Of a stretch of DNA of 64,000 nt, positions 23,768-34,334 are shown piece by piece. The notes below the pieces were generated by a model, which did not search any database, had not been told where the DNA came from, and saw only the letters and a program-made list of their open reading frames with translations. Origin of the DNA: Nitrospirales bacterium (lineage in GTDB: Bacteria; Nitrospirota; Nitrospiria; Nitrospirales; UBA8639); the NCBI GenBank assembly GCA_029261295.1, contig JAJDBP010000018.1:1-64000 (forward strand). Direction: 5' to 3'. How positions within the stretch are numbered: position 1 is the first letter of the stretch; the number at the start of each line of letters is the position of its first letter. Position numbers and translations under genes: made by a program.

Positions 23768-26272
23768 ATGACAACTCATACGACACATGTCTCATTGCCC
23801 ATTCGCGGAATGACTTGCGCGTCTTGCGTCAATCATATTCAACAGGCTTTGAAAGCGATTAAAGGTGTCACGGACGTCACCGTGAATCTTGCCACAGAAA
23901 TGGCTTCCGTGAACTTCGATCCATCCATCACATCCCCAAAACTGATGGCACAAGTTATTGAAGCGTCCGGCTATGAGGTTTTCGCTCAATCACAGTCGAT
24001 TTCCATTGGTGGCATGACCTGCGCGTCCTGTGTCAATCATGTGGAAAAGGCATTGGCCACAATACCTGGAGTTTTATCGGCAAATGTTAATTTGGCAACT
24101 CACACCGCCAACATATCCACCAGTACCGGCCAAATCCCAATTACTTCGCTCCAAGAAGTCATAACCAACGCTGGGTACACTCTTATTTCTCCGCCAGCCA
24201 AGGAAGAGTCACCCGACCAAAACAAACCTGAGCCACAAGAAGACAATACCCAGCTATTATTGAAACGGGCCATTCTAAGTGGAAGCTTTGGAGTGTTTGT
24301 TATGTTGGTAACCATGAATGTCTTACCAGGTTTTTCTTCTCTTACCCAACATACACGCCACATTGGACTCTTTTTCATTACGAGCTTCGGCTTACTTTTA
24401 GCAGGACGACCTATTTTTATGGCCGCTTGGAAAGCGGCCATTCACTACTCCTTGAATATGAATTCACTTATTGCAGTAGGCACTCTTTCCGCTTTTGGGT
24501 ACAGCGCTTTTGCCACATTCCTACCTACCTTTTTCCAGGCTAAAGGAATTCCCGTTGCCGTGTATTATGACACTTCCCTCATAATTATCGCGCTCATCCT
24601 TTTTGGACGTTATCTTGAAGCCCGAGCAAAAAAAGAAACCTCATCGTCGATTCATTCACTCATGCGCTTGCAACCAAAAATGGCCAGAGTTCGACGAGAA
24701 AACGACGATAAGGACACGTTGATTGAACGTATTCAAACAGGAGAACTCATCGTCATTCGACCAGGTGAACAAATACCTGTGGATGGAGAAATTACTGAAG
24801 GTCACGCGTTAGTGAATGAAGCTATGCTAACTGGCGAAAGTCTCCCGATTGAAAAAGGGCCAGGCTCAACAGTCTATACCGGTACCATAAACCTCTCGGG
24901 AAGCTTCCTGTTCACAGCCTCATCCATTGGAGCTGATACCGTTCTTGCCCGAATCGTCCATCTCGTTCAAGAAGCTCAAGGCTCAAAACCTCCGATTCAA
25001 CGCTTTGCTGATTATGTTGCGAGTATTTTTGTCCCAGCCGTCATGGGGATCGCAACACTCGCTTTTATTCTATGGTGGGGATTTGGGCCGGAACCTGCCC
25101 TCACCTACGCCATTCTTACCTTTGTCGCGGTGCTTATTATTGCCTGCCCCTGTGCACTTGGGCTTGCTACACCAACAGCCATTATGGTGGGAACAGGACG
25201 AGGCGCAGAACAAGGAATTTTAATTCGCCAAGGTGAAGCCTTGGAGATGGCTCATCAAATCGACACCATTGTTTTTGATAAAACAGGCACATTAACCAGT
25301 GGAGTCGCGACCGTCACTGACGTCATTGCTCCAGGTGGAAATCAGAGGGAACTCATTCGATTGGCTGCATCCCTAGAACGTGGCTCGGAACATCCTTTCG
25401 CACAAGCCATTATAAAATACGCTATTCAGGAATCTTTGGAACTTGGAGAGTCGCAAGATTTTAAGAATACACCAGGTCAAGGCGTTACTGGCACCGTTAC
25501 TGGCAAATCAGTGATCGTTGGAAATTCTAAATTTATGACAACACACCTTGGCCCAACCAGTGTAGAAAGGATATCTGACTCAATACGACAGCTTTCCCAA
25601 GAAAGCAAAACTCCCCTCCTGGTTGCGATTAATGGAAATATCGAAGGTTGCATCGGCATAGCCGATACCATTCGGCGAGAATCAAAAACAGTCATTCAAG
25701 AACTTCAAAAGGCTGGGCTAGAGGTCATCATGTTAACTGGAGATCATCGGCAAGTGGCAGAGGCGATAGCCTCCACCTTGGGAATTTCACAGGTCTTAGC
25801 AGATATTCTTCCGGACCAAAAAAAATCCGCAATTTTAAAACTTCAACAACAGGGACAAAAACGAGTCGCCATGGTTGGAGATGGGATCAATGATGCCCCT
25901 GCCCTGGCGCAAGCAGATTTGGGGATGGCTATCGGCACCGGAACCGACGTGGCCATGGAAACCGCCCAGATTACCTTAATGAGTGGAAACCTTCATGGCG
26001 TCACCCGAGCGCTTCAGTTAAGTCGTGCTACTATGCGTACAATTTATCAAAATTTGTTTTGGGCTTTTGCGTATAACATTGCCCTCATTCCAATTGCTGC
26101 TGGAATTCTCTATCCTGTCTTCCACGAAATTGGTGGAGTACCACAGGGACTGGAATGGATTTTTGGTGAGTATGGTTTTCTGCAACCCATTATGGCTGCA
26201 ACAGCTATGGCACTGAGTTCCGTGAGTGTCGTAGCCAATTCCCTCCGCCTCAGAAATATTTCCCTAGCCTAA
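23768..26272 (+). CDS. copA: Copper-exporting P1B-type ATPase CopA
   Basis: An 834-residue pump. Two N-terminal HMA domains have GMTCASC at Cys17/20 and Cys85/88. The membrane metal site is CPC at 460-462 (IACPCALGLATP), the phosphorylated Asp is D504 in DKTGTLTSG, and the hinge GDGINDAPAL is near 710. TGES in the actuator loop (MLTGESLPI) is present. The last membrane helices carry YNIALIPIAAGILYP and MAMSSVSVVANSLRL, which match Cu(I)-specific (1B-1) pumps. The operon is copper-inducible through CsoR. Confidence 0.97.
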   Translation: MTTHTTHVSLPIRGMTCASCVNHIQQALKAIKGVTDVTVNLATEMASVNFDPSITSPKLMAQVIEASGYEVFAQSQSISIGGMTCASCVNHVEKALATIPGVLSANVNLATHTANISTSTGQIPITSLQEVITNAGYTLISPPAKEESPDQNKPEPQEDNTQLLLKRAILSGSFGVFVMLVTMNVLPGFSSLTQHTRHIGLFFITSFGLLLAGRPIFMAAWKAAIHYSLNMNSLIAVGTLSAFGYSAFATFLPTFFQAKGIPVAVYYDTSLIIIALILFGRYLEARAKKETSSSIHSLMRLQPKMARVRRENDDKDTLIERIQTGELIVIRPGEQIPVDGEITEGHALVNEAMLTGESLPIEKGPGSTVYTGTINLSGSFLFTASSIGADTVLARIVHLVQEAQGSKPPIQRFADYVASIFVPAVMGIATLAFILWWGFGPEPALTYAILTFVAVLIIACPCALGLATPTAIMVGTGRGAEQGILIRQGEALEMAHQIDTIVFDKTGTLTSGVATVTDVIAPGGNQRELIRLAASLERGSEHPFAQAIIKYAIQESLELGESQDFKNTPGQGVTGTVTGKSVIVGNSKFMTTHLGPTSVERISDSIRQLSQESKTPLLVAINGNIEGCIGIADTIRRESKTVIQELQKAGLEVIMLTGDHRQVAEAIASTLGISQVLADILPDQKKSAILKLQQQGQKRVAMVGDGINDAPALAQADLGMAIGTGTDVAMETAQITLMSGNLHGVTRALQLSRATMRTIYQNLFWAFAYNIALIPIAAGILYPVFHEIGGVPQGLEWIFGEYGFLQPIMAATAMALSSVSVVANSLRLRNISLA

Positions 26273-26298
26273 TCTAATTCAGCCTAGTACTGAAACCC

Positions 26299-29200
26299 TC
26301 AGACCAAGGAACGTGCCTTCTTCTTTTGAATCGCCAATTGAATAGCTCTTGCCAAATCATCCATCAACACTGGCTTTGTTAAATAAGCCTGAAGGCCCAT
26401 TTCCGATGCCTTACTCTCATTCATGGTATAACTGAATCCCGAACATACAATGACCGGGAAATTAGGACGAAACTTCATCACCTGTTGCGCCAACAATTCA
26501 CCAGTCATACCGGGCATCGTTTGATCAGTCACTAAGACATCATACGTTTCTGAATCCTCTTTAAAAGCTCCTAATGCATCTGTGGCATTAGTAAAAACGA
26601 AGACACGGTACCCTAGAGCTTCTAATACGTCTTTCCCCCACCGTGCAATAGAAACTTCATCATCAACAAACATGACCGTTCCCTGACCAAAAGAAGATAT
26701 TGGAGCAACTGAAACAGATGTCTCAGCACTTCGCTCCATGTTTGAACAGGGAAGATAAATAATAAACGTCGTATTTGCACCTTCAAGGCTTTCCACCTGA
26801 ATGGTTCCCCCATGACTGGTAACCACACCATGAATAACTGACAGTCCCATCCCCGTCCCTTCTCCCACATCTTTGGTCGTAAAGAAAGGATCAAATATTC
26901 GCTTTTGAATATTGGGAGTCATGCCTTTTCCAGAATCAGAAAAAGTAAGACGAATGTATGTCCCAACCGAAAAACCTTGCCGTAAAAGAAGATGGCCTTC
27001 ATCCACTTCGATCTGAGCAAGTCTGACCACTAATTTCCCACCAAATTCACGCATAGCATATTCTGCATTAGCACCGAGGTTCATGACCACTTGATGAATT
27101 TGTGTCGCATCCGCCAATACAGGCAAGGTGTCGGCTTCCAGATCTACTTCCAAGGAGATGGTGGACGGAAGGGAGGCACGAAGTAAATTGAGTGCTTCTT
27201 CAACGATGGTTTGAATACATAAAACTTTTTTCCCAGATTCATCCTGTCGACTAAAAGTCAAAATTTGGCGGATAAGTTTCTTGGCACGATAGCCAGCCTT
27301 GAGGACCTCTTGCAATCGGGGAACCACACCGTTGGTTCCCTGGCTTTTTGCCATTGCGAGTTCAGTATAACCGATAATAGCAGACAAGATATTATTAAAA
27401 TCATGGGCAATCCCGCCGGCTAAGGTTCCGATGGCTTCCATTTTTTGGGCTTGCCGTAATTGTTCCTCACTTTTCCTCAAGGCCTCCTCCGTTTGGCGCC
27501 GCTCAGTGAGATCTCGCATAAACCCACTAAAAATAAATTGCCCTTTTGATCGAACGGCTGTCATCGCAAATTCAAGGGGGAATTCATGCCCATCTTGATG
27601 CAAACAAGACAATTCCATTCGCTGGTTTAAAATTTCACTCGATCCAGTTTTGACATAAACTTGCAAACTCTCAAGGTATCCCTTTCGACAGGTTAGTGGA
27701 AAAATATTTTCGACCAAGGATTGGCCGACGATGTCTTCACGGGTCCACCCAAACATCCGCTCTGCCTGAAGATTCCAACTAAGAATAGAACCACTCTCAT
27801 TGAATGTCACCACCGCATCGAGAGCTGTATCTAAAATGAGACGGGTTTGCTCTTCCCTTTCGCGTAAGGCCATTTCAGTATTTTTGCGTTGCATAAATTG
27901 CCCAATTTGACTTCCCACTGATAACAATTGATGCAACAAATCTTGATCAGGCTCTTGTATCTCTCGACTAAAAAACTCCATAACTCCATGGATTGAAGGC
28001 CCTAATTGAATAGGAAAGGCAAACGCAGCATGCAAGTCCTCTTTTGCAGCCATAGGAGCCCGAGGAAAGTTTTGATCTTGAACAGCATCTGGAATCCAAA
28101 CAGGCTTCCCTTCTTTCCATGTCCTCCCCGGAAGACCCACGCCCTTTTCAAATACCATTCCTTGAGTTTGAGCCACAAAACGAGAAAAACGTTCAGGAGA
28201 AGCTCGCCAAACTTCAACACACCGTAATACCTGTGTCTCGAAATCAACCTGCCACAAAATCCCGACTTGCCACCCCAAGCTTTCACATACGGCTCTAAGT
28301 ATTTCCGGAGTAGCTTCTTGAATAGTCGTACATTCTGCCAACACTTGTGCGACGGCATATTGAGCAGCCAATCGACGTTCGGCTAACTTTTGCTCAGTGA
28401 TGTCCCGCAATAATACGGTAAACAACCGATGCCCCCAAATGGGCGCTTCGGTTATGGTTAAAGTAAGAGGGAAAACCGTCCCATCTTTTCGCTGAGCCTG
28501 AAATTCTTTCACCACTCCTGACATTCGGGTCGTACCCTGAGCACGGTAGGTCAACAAAAACGTATCACATCTATTTTGGTCAGATGCTAGAAGCAAAGAC
28601 TCAAAAGGCTTTCCAATTATTTCATCCTTGGTGTACAAGAACATGGACTCTGCGGTCTCATTAAATGTTTCAATATTAGAATATTCGTTAAATGTCACAA
28701 TCCCTTCACCAGCACTGGCAACAATAGCCCGAATGGTCGCATCATTCTCCTGAATAGGTTGCGGGCTAGCATCTTTTCGGGAAAAAATGAACCTGCCGCC
28801 CAACAACATTGCGAGAAGTCCGATGAAACCAATCCCAAGACCTGACTGTAAATACAATAGTCGAATTTCTTGAATTTGGCGTGTTGCCGCAATCCCGAAA
28901 GAAGCTTCCTTATAAGGAACATATGCAGCAAGAATTTCCCCACCTATTGAATTAAAAAGAGTTTCCCTTTGGCTGATATCGGAATTTCTCAAGCCACCAA
29001 ATCTATTATCACTAGGAACAAAAACTATTTCCCCTGTTTTACCAAACCGATGATGTTGGGCTTGAGAATCATATATTTCCTTTATATGGTTTTCCAGGAA
29101 GCCCTGATTCTCAATAAAGGATAAATCTCCTCCTGAGGAATTTTTCAAACTTTCCAACTGCTGAACATGGAAAAGAGCTAAATATTTTAACCCATTTTTT

Positions 29201-29313
29201 TCCCGCTCAAGGGTTCCCGTATACAACCAACTCAAGAGAACCCAATTGGCAAAAACAATAAGGCACACCAATACAAAAAAGATACGACGACTGCTTAGCC
29301 ATCCTCTCATCAT
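26299..29313 (-). CDS. Hybrid histidine kinase: sensor-PAS-GAF-PAS-HisKA-HATPase-REC
   Basis: A 1004-residue inner-membrane kinase. Two membrane segments (about 9-33 and 152-174) flank a periplasmic sensor of about 120 residues. Then come a PAS domain (about 188-310), a GAF domain (about 318-480), a second PAS (about 490-610), the dimerisation domain with phospho-His in [17 protein letters not shown] (about 630), a complete HATPase with DSGKGM and GEGTGMGLS, and a C-terminal receiver with DD, the acceptor Asp in VTDQTMPG and the Lys in LTKPV. The C-terminal receiver acts as an internal relay to a missing phosphotransfer partner. The signal is unknown. No response regulator is adjacent. Confidence 0.93.
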   Translation of the reverse strand: MMRGWLSSRRIFFVLVCLIVFANWVLLSWLYTGTLEREKNGLKYLALFHVQQLESLKNSSGGDLSFIENQGFLENHIKEIYDSQAQHHRFGKTGEIVFVPSDNRFGGLRNSDISQRETLFNSIGGEILAAYVPYKEASFGIAATRQIQEIRLLYLQSGLGIGFIGLLAMLLGGRFIFSRKDASPQPIQENDATIRAIVASAGEGIVTFNEYSNIETFNETAESMFLYTKDEIIGKPFESLLLASDQNRCDTFLLTYRAQGTTRMSGVVKEFQAQRKDGTVFPLTLTITEAPIWGHRLFTVLLRDITEQKLAERRLAAQYAVAQVLAECTTIQEATPEILRAVCESLGWQVGILWQVDFETQVLRCVEVWRASPERFSRFVAQTQGMVFEKGVGLPGRTWKEGKPVWIPDAVQDQNFPRAPMAAKEDLHAAFAFPIQLGPSIHGVMEFFSREIQEPDQDLLHQLLSVGSQIGQFMQRKNTEMALREREEQTRLILDTALDAVVTFNESGSILSWNLQAERMFGWTREDIVGQSLVENIFPLTCRKGYLESLQVYVKTGSSEILNQRMELSCLHQDGHEFPLEFAMTAVRSKGQFIFSGFMRDLTERRQTEEALRKSEEQLRQAQKMEAIGTLAGGIAHDFNNILSAIIGYTELAMAKSQGTNGVVPRLQEVLKAGYRAKKLIRQILTFSRQDESGKKVLCIQTIVEEALNLLRASLPSTISLEVDLEADTLPVLADATQIHQVVMNLGANAEYAMREFGGKLVVRLAQIEVDEGHLLLRQGFSVGTYIRLTFSDSGKGMTPNIQKRIFDPFFTTKDVGEGTGMGLSVIHGVVTSHGGTIQVESLEGANTTFIIYLPCSNMERSAETSVSVAPISSFGQGTVMFVDDEVSIARWGKDVLEALGYRVFVFTNATDALGAFKEDSETYDVLVTDQTMPGMTGELLAQQVMKFRPNFPVIVCSGFSYTMNESKASEMGLQAYLTKPVLMDDLARAIQLAIQKKKARSLV

Positions 29314-29522
29314 TCAATAACCTAGAAGGTTTTGGTTAGTTATAGAGAAGGAATAAAAACAAAAACTAGGAAGGAAAAACCGAAACCAAACACCGGAATC
29401 GGAGAGGACGATCATATTTCCTACTCACAATTGGTGAGAAAGCTGAAACACCAAATCTAGTATTGGAGGAAGAATACTCGTTTTCCGCGTAAAAGTCTAC
29501 GTAAAAACATGAGTCCTGTAGT
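29314..29522. other. Intergenic region
   Basis: About 200 bases with no clear gene, promoter or terminator. Confidence 0.4.
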
Positions 29523-29696
29523 TTACTTTATTCGGAAATGAATACGGACGGGAACCTCCCCCTCAACAGGTTGATCTCCCCTCATTTGAGGCAAGAAAGT
29601 CCATTCGGCAAGAGCTTTTAAAGACACTTGGTCAACGCTCGATCCACCCAATACACCGCGTGATAGGAATAATTCACGACGCAGGCTGACAAGCAT
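29523..29696 (-). pseudogene. TonB C-terminal domain remnant
   Basis: A 57-residue frame from the ATG at 29696 ends in SLKALAEWTFLPQ and MRGDQPVEGEVPVRIHF, which matches the last half of the TonB_C domain (LxALxxWxFxPAxxxGxPVxxxVxVxIxF). The first half of the domain, the Pro-rich linker and the membrane anchor are absent, and no frameshifted continuation was found upstream. It is a decayed gene or, less likely, a small periplasmic domain protein with no export signal. Confidence 0.6.
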
Positions 29697-29800
29697 CCAA
29701 GATTTCAAGAGTTATTCAAAGGAAACCGACAAGCAAGGATAGAACCATCGGCGACTAAAATTCACTTCTATTTTGCCGTACTGATTCAGGGGACTTTCGT

Positions 29801-30355
29801 ATGGGATCAAGTCGTTTTTTCATCATATTAGGACTGATATTTATTGGAGCCGTTGTAGGGGGTGAAAAGATATTTAGTCACCTCCCTTTAGACCCAACTA
29901 TCTTTAAACCGAAAATGGGTATGGCCACATCTGGAAATATTACGGTAGGGTCTGAAGATTCAGTTATTCCATTGGAACGACAAGGAGGGGTATGGGTGGT
30001 GAACGTAGAGTTTAACGACTTACACGATGCAAAACTCATCGTGGATACCGGTGCAACCTTTACCACAATTTCCGAGGACCTCGCATTTGACGTCGGCATT
30101 CAATCCGATCCACGAAACCCTCATATAAATTTATATACGGCAGGAGGAAACGTTAAAGCGGCTATGGGGATCGCTCCAAGAGTTCGCGTTGGACATGCTG
30201 GGCGCGAAAATGTTCGAGTGGTCATCCATACAATACCTAGTCTTCCTGAAGGAATTGATGGACTGTTGGGACTCAGTTTTTTCGATCGTTTTATAGTCCA
30301 GTTAGATCATTCGCAACGGAAACTTCACCTCACACCCAAATCGTCCAAACTTTAG
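29801..30355 (+). CDS. Clan AA (retropepsin-like) aspartic protease
   Basis: A 184-residue exported protein. After an N-terminal hydrophobic anchor (about 5-25) comes a single retropepsin-type domain with the active-site LIVDTGATFT (Asp-Thr-Gly), the flap-like AAMGIAPRVRVG and IDGLLGLSFFDRFIVQLD. Clan AA members dimerise to form one active site. The anchored single-domain form is a known bacterial family of unknown substrate. GGGGA precedes the ATG. Confidence 0.85.
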   Translation: MGSSRFFIILGLIFIGAVVGGEKIFSHLPLDPTIFKPKMGMATSGNITVGSEDSVIPLERQGGVWVVNVEFNDLHDAKLIVDTGATFTTISEDLAFDVGIQSDPRNPHINLYTAGGNVKAAMGIAPRVRVGHAGRENVRVVIHTIPSLPEGIDGLLGLSFFDRFIVQLDHSQRKLHLTPKSSKL

Positions 30356-30515
30356 AGTTTTCATTAGCCATATAAACATCCCCTCATTCTCCTTTCCAAT
30401 TGCCCTTAGTCAACCCCGGCCTTTCGGTCAAAACTCTTCGCCAAAAACTTTCCTTGACAGTCCGCAAAGGCAGTATGGTAATACTATCTGTTGCTTAAAC
30501 GAACAGGAATACACT

Positions 30516-30959
30516 ATGCGATTTTTTATGTATGCGGACAATCTCAACGCCTCCCAATTAAAACGGCGAGCACCTGAACACCAATTTTTGTTTAAGGCCT
30601 ACATTCCTGACCACACCATTTCATTTGGCCGTTGGTCCAATCAATGGCGATGTGGCCTTGCCACGATTACTCCCTCTGCCGGGGAACGGGTTTGGGGTGC
30701 GGTTTTTGAATTAACCCAGGAAGACGTCAAAGAACTAGACAAATTTGAGGGTGATCTACCTGAAGAAGCGTTTCGACATATTGAAATTCACGTGTTTACA
30801 GAAGACGATCAAAAGGAATTCGTGACCACCCATGTCGGACAAGCGATTGGGAAGTTTAAGGCAAAAGACCATTATTTGGATTGGGTCATGACAGGCGTTC
30901 AAAAATGGGAATTACCTAACGAATGTATTGATATGTGGGATCTCTTCCGCACTCGGTAA
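30516..30959 (+). CDS. Gamma-glutamylcyclotransferase-like (GGCT/AIG2) protein
   Basis: A 147-residue protein with the GGCT fold: MRFFMYADNLN (for YGSNL), WGAVFELTQEDVKELDKFEG with the catalytic Glu in KFEG, and a C-terminal KAKDHYLDWVMTGVQ. Family members open gamma-glutamyl amine bonds; substrates range from glutathione-related peptides to modified proteins. AGGA supports the ATG. It leads a tight set with the ferredoxin and MoaB genes. Confidence 0.82.
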   Translation: MRFFMYADNLNASQLKRRAPEHQFLFKAYIPDHTISFGRWSNQWRCGLATITPSAGERVWGAVFELTQEDVKELDKFEGDLPEEAFRHIEIHVFTEDDQKEFVTTHVGQAIGKFKAKDHYLDWVMTGVQKWELPNECIDMWDLFRTR

Positions 30960-31034
30960 CGCAAAACACAACTAAAGACCCGTTCTATCCTATCTCAAAG
31001 CTTTTTCACATTCTTTTAAGAACAAGGAGATTCT

Positions 31035-31361
31035 ATGCCAAAGCCAAAATATCATATTCTTGTGTGTACAAATTCTCGTCCTCCCGGCCACCCCAAACCT
31101 TCGTGCGGATCAGCAGGAGCTCAGAATCTACTGATGGCCTTGAATATGGGATTGATTGAACGTGGAGTAGAACCAGGGGAAGTGTTGGTGACCGGGACAA
31201 CCTGCCTTGGCCCCTGTGAACAAGGACCAAATGTTGTGGTCTACCCCACAGGCACTTGGTATTCACAAGTCAAAGATTCAGATGTGGCCATCATTTTAGA
31301 CGAGCATATTAAAAAAGGAGAACCTGCCACACAACTCAACCCTGATTCGATTTGGGCCTAG
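31035..31361 (+). CDS. Thioredoxin-like [2Fe-2S] ferredoxin
   Basis: A 108-residue protein of the thioredoxin-like ferredoxin (complex I NuoE-type) fold. Four Cys are arranged as CTNSRPPGHPKPSCG and TTCLGPCEQGP, the cluster ligands of this family. Such proteins carry electrons in redox enzymes. ggagattct right before the ATG is a strong start signal. It precedes MoaB with a short gap. Confidence 0.88.
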   Translation: MPKPKYHILVCTNSRPPGHPKPSCGSAGAQNLLMALNMGLIERGVEPGEVLVTGTTCLGPCEQGPNVVVYPTGTWYSQVKDSDVAIILDEHIKKGEPATQLNPDSIWA

Positions 31362-31388
31362 CTTCCTTCGACAAGAAAGTATTCGATT

Positions 31389-31937
31389 ATGGGTGATCAT
31401 ACCCAACATGAAGAACATACACACTCTGACCAGCCCTCACATGTCTCCCATAAGGCCCATGGCTCAATTGCACTTGATTGCGTAGTGGTGACCTGTAGTG
31501 ATACCCGCACAAAGGATACCGATACAAGCGGGAAACTCATTTGCCATTTACTCAAAGAACACGGGCATACGATTAAGGACTACCAGCTCAGTAAAGATGA
31601 ACCAGCAGAAATTTCCCAGCTACTGAAACAAACAGCTCAACATCCCGATAATCAGGTGGTTATTATTAACGGAGGAACAGGCATTTCCAGGCGAGATTCT
31701 ACGTTTGAAGCTGTTGATGAGTTTTTACAAAAAAGACTGGATGGATTTGGTGAATTGTTTCGCTACCTAAGCTTTAAGGACATTGGCTCGGCGGCCATGC
31801 TCAGCCGTGCAACCGCAGGTATCCATGAGAATTTGGTCATTTTTTCAATTCCAGGATCTCGCGGCGCAGTTCAATTGGCGATGGAACAATTGATTCTCCC
31901 TGAAATGAGCCATATTGCGGGAGAGCTATCAAAATAG
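31389..31937 (+). CDS. moaB: Molybdenum cofactor biosynthesis protein MoaB
   Basis: A 182-residue MogA/MoaB-type protein. It has SDTRTKDTDTSG, the GGTGISRRDSTFEAV loop that binds molybdopterin, and the PGSRGAVQLAMEQLILPEM C-terminus. MogA adenylylates molybdopterin before molybdenum insertion, while MoaB's role is similar or partly redundant. The His-rich extension (HTQHEEHTHSDQPSHVSHKAHG) is not usual and might bind metal. No other moa/moe gene is near. Confidence 0.9.
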   Translation: MGDHTQHEEHTHSDQPSHVSHKAHGSIALDCVVVTCSDTRTKDTDTSGKLICHLLKEHGHTIKDYQLSKDEPAEISQLLKQTAQHPDNQVVIINGGTGISRRDSTFEAVDEFLQKRLDGFGELFRYLSFKDIGSAAMLSRATAGIHENLVIFSIPGSRGAVQLAMEQLILPEMSHIAGELSK

Positions 31938-31991
31938 TTTATTCAGGAAGTGGAATGCATTGAATCAATCAATGCACTTTTCACCATTCCC

Positions 31992-32924
31992 TTAATACAC
32001 CATCTTTCCTTCGGCCACCATCACCACCTGGCCACCTACCTTAATTTCCTGAATCATATCGTCATCTGAAAAGATTTGAACGAGAATCCGTGAAGGGCGA
32101 TCCATTTCAAACCCCTGTTCCATCACGACTTCCGTCGTCGGCCCGATCTCCACAACTCCATTTTTCACTAAATACGCCCCCAATGCCCCACTAGCACTCC
32201 CGGTCGCTGGATCTTCTGGAATCCCAATGGGGTCGGCAAACATACGGGTATGCACCGTAGAATCTTCTTCGAGGGTCATCGTGGTAAACACCATGATCCC
32301 ATTTACACCTAATCGAGCACATAAATCACAAATTGCCGCATGATTCACCTGCATAGATTTCACGGCCGTCAATGTTCGAACTGGTACAATTAATACGGGC
32401 AACCCAGTGGAGGCGACCTCTACAGGAAAAGGGGAATCTGTAATTAACGACTTGTGAATTCCCAATGCTTTCGCCAGTTCATACAGCATTTCGACCTGTA
32501 AGACCACCTCGAGAAACTCGGGAGCGGGTTGAGTCATGACGACTTGTTCAATTTGACCTTTGAGGACAATAAGCTCTAGTGGAAATACCCCAATATGGCA
32601 TTCATACCATATTTTTGTCACCGGCTCCTGGATGGGAAGACGCTTAAGGGCAGCAAGTATAAAAAACGTACCTAAAACTGGGTGCCCAGCAAAAGGGAGT
32701 TCTTGAGAAGGGGTAAAGATACGGATTTTTGCGACGGCTCGGGAATCGATCGGAGGCAACACAAAAACGGTCTCCGAAAGATTCATTTCTCTGGCAATTT
32801 GCTGAAACTCCCGATCCGTCAATTGACCCGCATCAGGAAATACGGCAAGCGGATTCCCACCAAATGGTTCGCTTGTAAAAACATCCGCCTGATAAAACTG
32901 AAGCCAATTACGAGAAATATCCAT
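31992..32924 (-). CDS. PhzF-family isomerase/epimerase-like protein
   Basis: A 310-residue protein of the diaminopimelate-epimerase-like PhzF fold: QADVFTSEPFGGNPLAV, LSETVFVLPP, FTPSQELPFAGHPVLGT, and the paired second half (PEDPATGSASGALGAYL). PhzF isomerises 2,3-dihydro-3-hydroxyanthranilate in phenazine synthesis, but most genomes carry a copy of unknown substrate, as is likely here. The ATG at 32924 is preferred over a TTG upstream. Confidence 0.9.
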   Translation of the reverse strand: MDISRNWLQFYQADVFTSEPFGGNPLAVFPDAGQLTDREFQQIAREMNLSETVFVLPPIDSRAVAKIRIFTPSQELPFAGHPVLGTFFILAALKRLPIQEPVTKIWYECHIGVFPLELIVLKGQIEQVVMTQPAPEFLEVVLQVEMLYELAKALGIHKSLITDSPFPVEVASTGLPVLIVPVRTLTAVKSMQVNHAAICDLCARLGVNGIMVFTTMTLEEDSTVHTRMFADPIGIPEDPATGSASGALGAYLVKNGVVEIGPTTEVVMEQGFEMDRPSRILVQIFSDDDMIQEIKVGGQVVMVAEGKMVY

Positions 32925-33001
32925 GACAATTTGGCACAGGACCAAGAAACAATGAACGAGCAGCTTTCAAGACCGAAAATTATTCGAGAAAGATAGCAGG
33001 T

Positions 33002-34240
33002 TTATGCAGTAAGCGGAAAGGCTTCATAGGAACGAGTCAAAGGATTTCGCACATAATCTTCCACGTAATTTTGCAAAGAACCATTTCTATATAAACGATT
33101 ATTAGCAAACTTGGTATCAATTTTCCTTAAGGTTCGTACTTTCACCCCGGTCATTTTGACAAAGTCATCTACATGAACTCCCGCAATATCTCGCCCCGCA
33201 CCTCGTCCAGATTCGACAACACTTTGAGGGATATAAATATACTTTTCATTAGTCAGGCATTTGGCAATATCATTGAGTGTCAGCAACACCGTACAATCTG
33301 AATCTCCACCAAGCGTGGCATTCGGGACATGCAAAAATTTCGCTCGACCCTTTCGGAACATTTTTAAGATCCGATAGACACTTCCCGCCATCACAACAGG
33401 ATCACGCTTTTCTAGCTCTAACGAATCAAATAAACTAATAATACGCCGGCGATTGAGAAATGCCGTCACGTAGGCTTCCGTATGAATGGTGGTCGAATTC
33501 GGAAGCCCAGCATCATAAATTTTTTCGGCTTCAACAGGCAGATATTGTCGGCCTTGCCGCATGATCGTCTTGGTTAAATCATTAATGCCACCGACTGGCG
33601 TTAAACAGCCCATCCATAAGACACATTTCGAATTAATTTCTGAAATAGCTTTGGCATCTTTTGACATAGTATCCTGATCAAAAGCATAAAAATTCGCCGA
33701 AGATACAGCCGGGCCATCCAACACTTTCATTAAATGCTTCACTGATGGGGCGTGCGGCATTAATTTCTGTCGATAGTCGCCAAGAGTAATCACAGATAAT
33801 TCGAAATTAATTCGGCCAGGATATTGCTCCACCAATCGATGAATCTTAGGAACATGAACAAACCCAACCGTAAAGAATTGAACATTCTTATCAGTATGAA
33901 TTAGGAAGTCCTCAAGCCACTCCATTGCCTTGGGATGCAAAAAAAGATCCGTCCACTCCATGAATTCATTTCCCCCCAAACACCAAAATTGTAGGGGGTC
34001 CGTCGGCCGGGAATTGATATAATTCAGCATAAATTCCCAGTCTTCCTGCGTCGTCTTTGGTGGATCGAGCGTTTCTCTGTACGAATGATCTAATTCATAG
34101 CAAAACTCACATTTTACCGGACAAGCTTTTCCAAGGCTGAGGGGAATTTTCCCCGCATCCATTTCTCGCTTTAACACATCACGATAATTTTGTTTTCCAA
34201 ATAACTGAGGGGCTTCCAATAGGGGGAGTTCTCGTGCCAT
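33002..34240 (-). CDS. DUF512-like radical SAM protein
   Basis: A 412-residue radical SAM enzyme. The cluster motif is canonical: CPVKCEFC (CX3CX2C). The C-terminal part (about 300-400) has HVPNATLGGDSDCTVLLTLND and VHVDDFVK, which resemble the VPN...FGG...LLTG.D and FLDD blocks of DUF512-family radical SAM proteins; this is a weak, remembered match. A linker GLPNSTTIHTEAYVTAF lies between. Role unknown; it may process a protein, tRNA or cofactor. It is part of a strand-mixed neighbourhood with two B12-type radical SAM genes downstream on the same strand. Confidence 0.75.
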   Translation of the reverse strand: MARELPLLEAPQLFGKQNYRDVLKREMDAGKIPLSLGKACPVKCEFCYELDHSYRETLDPPKTTQEDWEFMLNYINSRPTDPLQFWCLGGNEFMEWTDLFLHPKAMEWLEDFLIHTDKNVQFFTVGFVHVPKIHRLVEQYPGRINFELSVITLGDYRQKLMPHAPSVKHLMKVLDGPAVSSANFYAFDQDTMSKDAKAISEINSKCVLWMGCLTPVGGINDLTKTIMRQGRQYLPVEAEKIYDAGLPNSTTIHTEAYVTAFLNRRRIISLFDSLELEKRDPVVMAGSVYRILKMFRKGRAKFLHVPNATLGGDSDCTVLLTLNDIAKCLTNEKYIYIPQSVVESGRGAGRDIAGVHVDDFVKMTGVKVRTLRKIDTKFANNRLYRNGSLQNYVEDYVRNPLTRSYEAFPLTA

Positions 34241-34334
34241 TAGTGTACTCTACTCGTCCAATCGTTCAATTAAAATCTCGAAAAATTCGATTGACAGAAA
34301 GACCAGCCATCTGAAAAACTCGACTCAGAACCGA

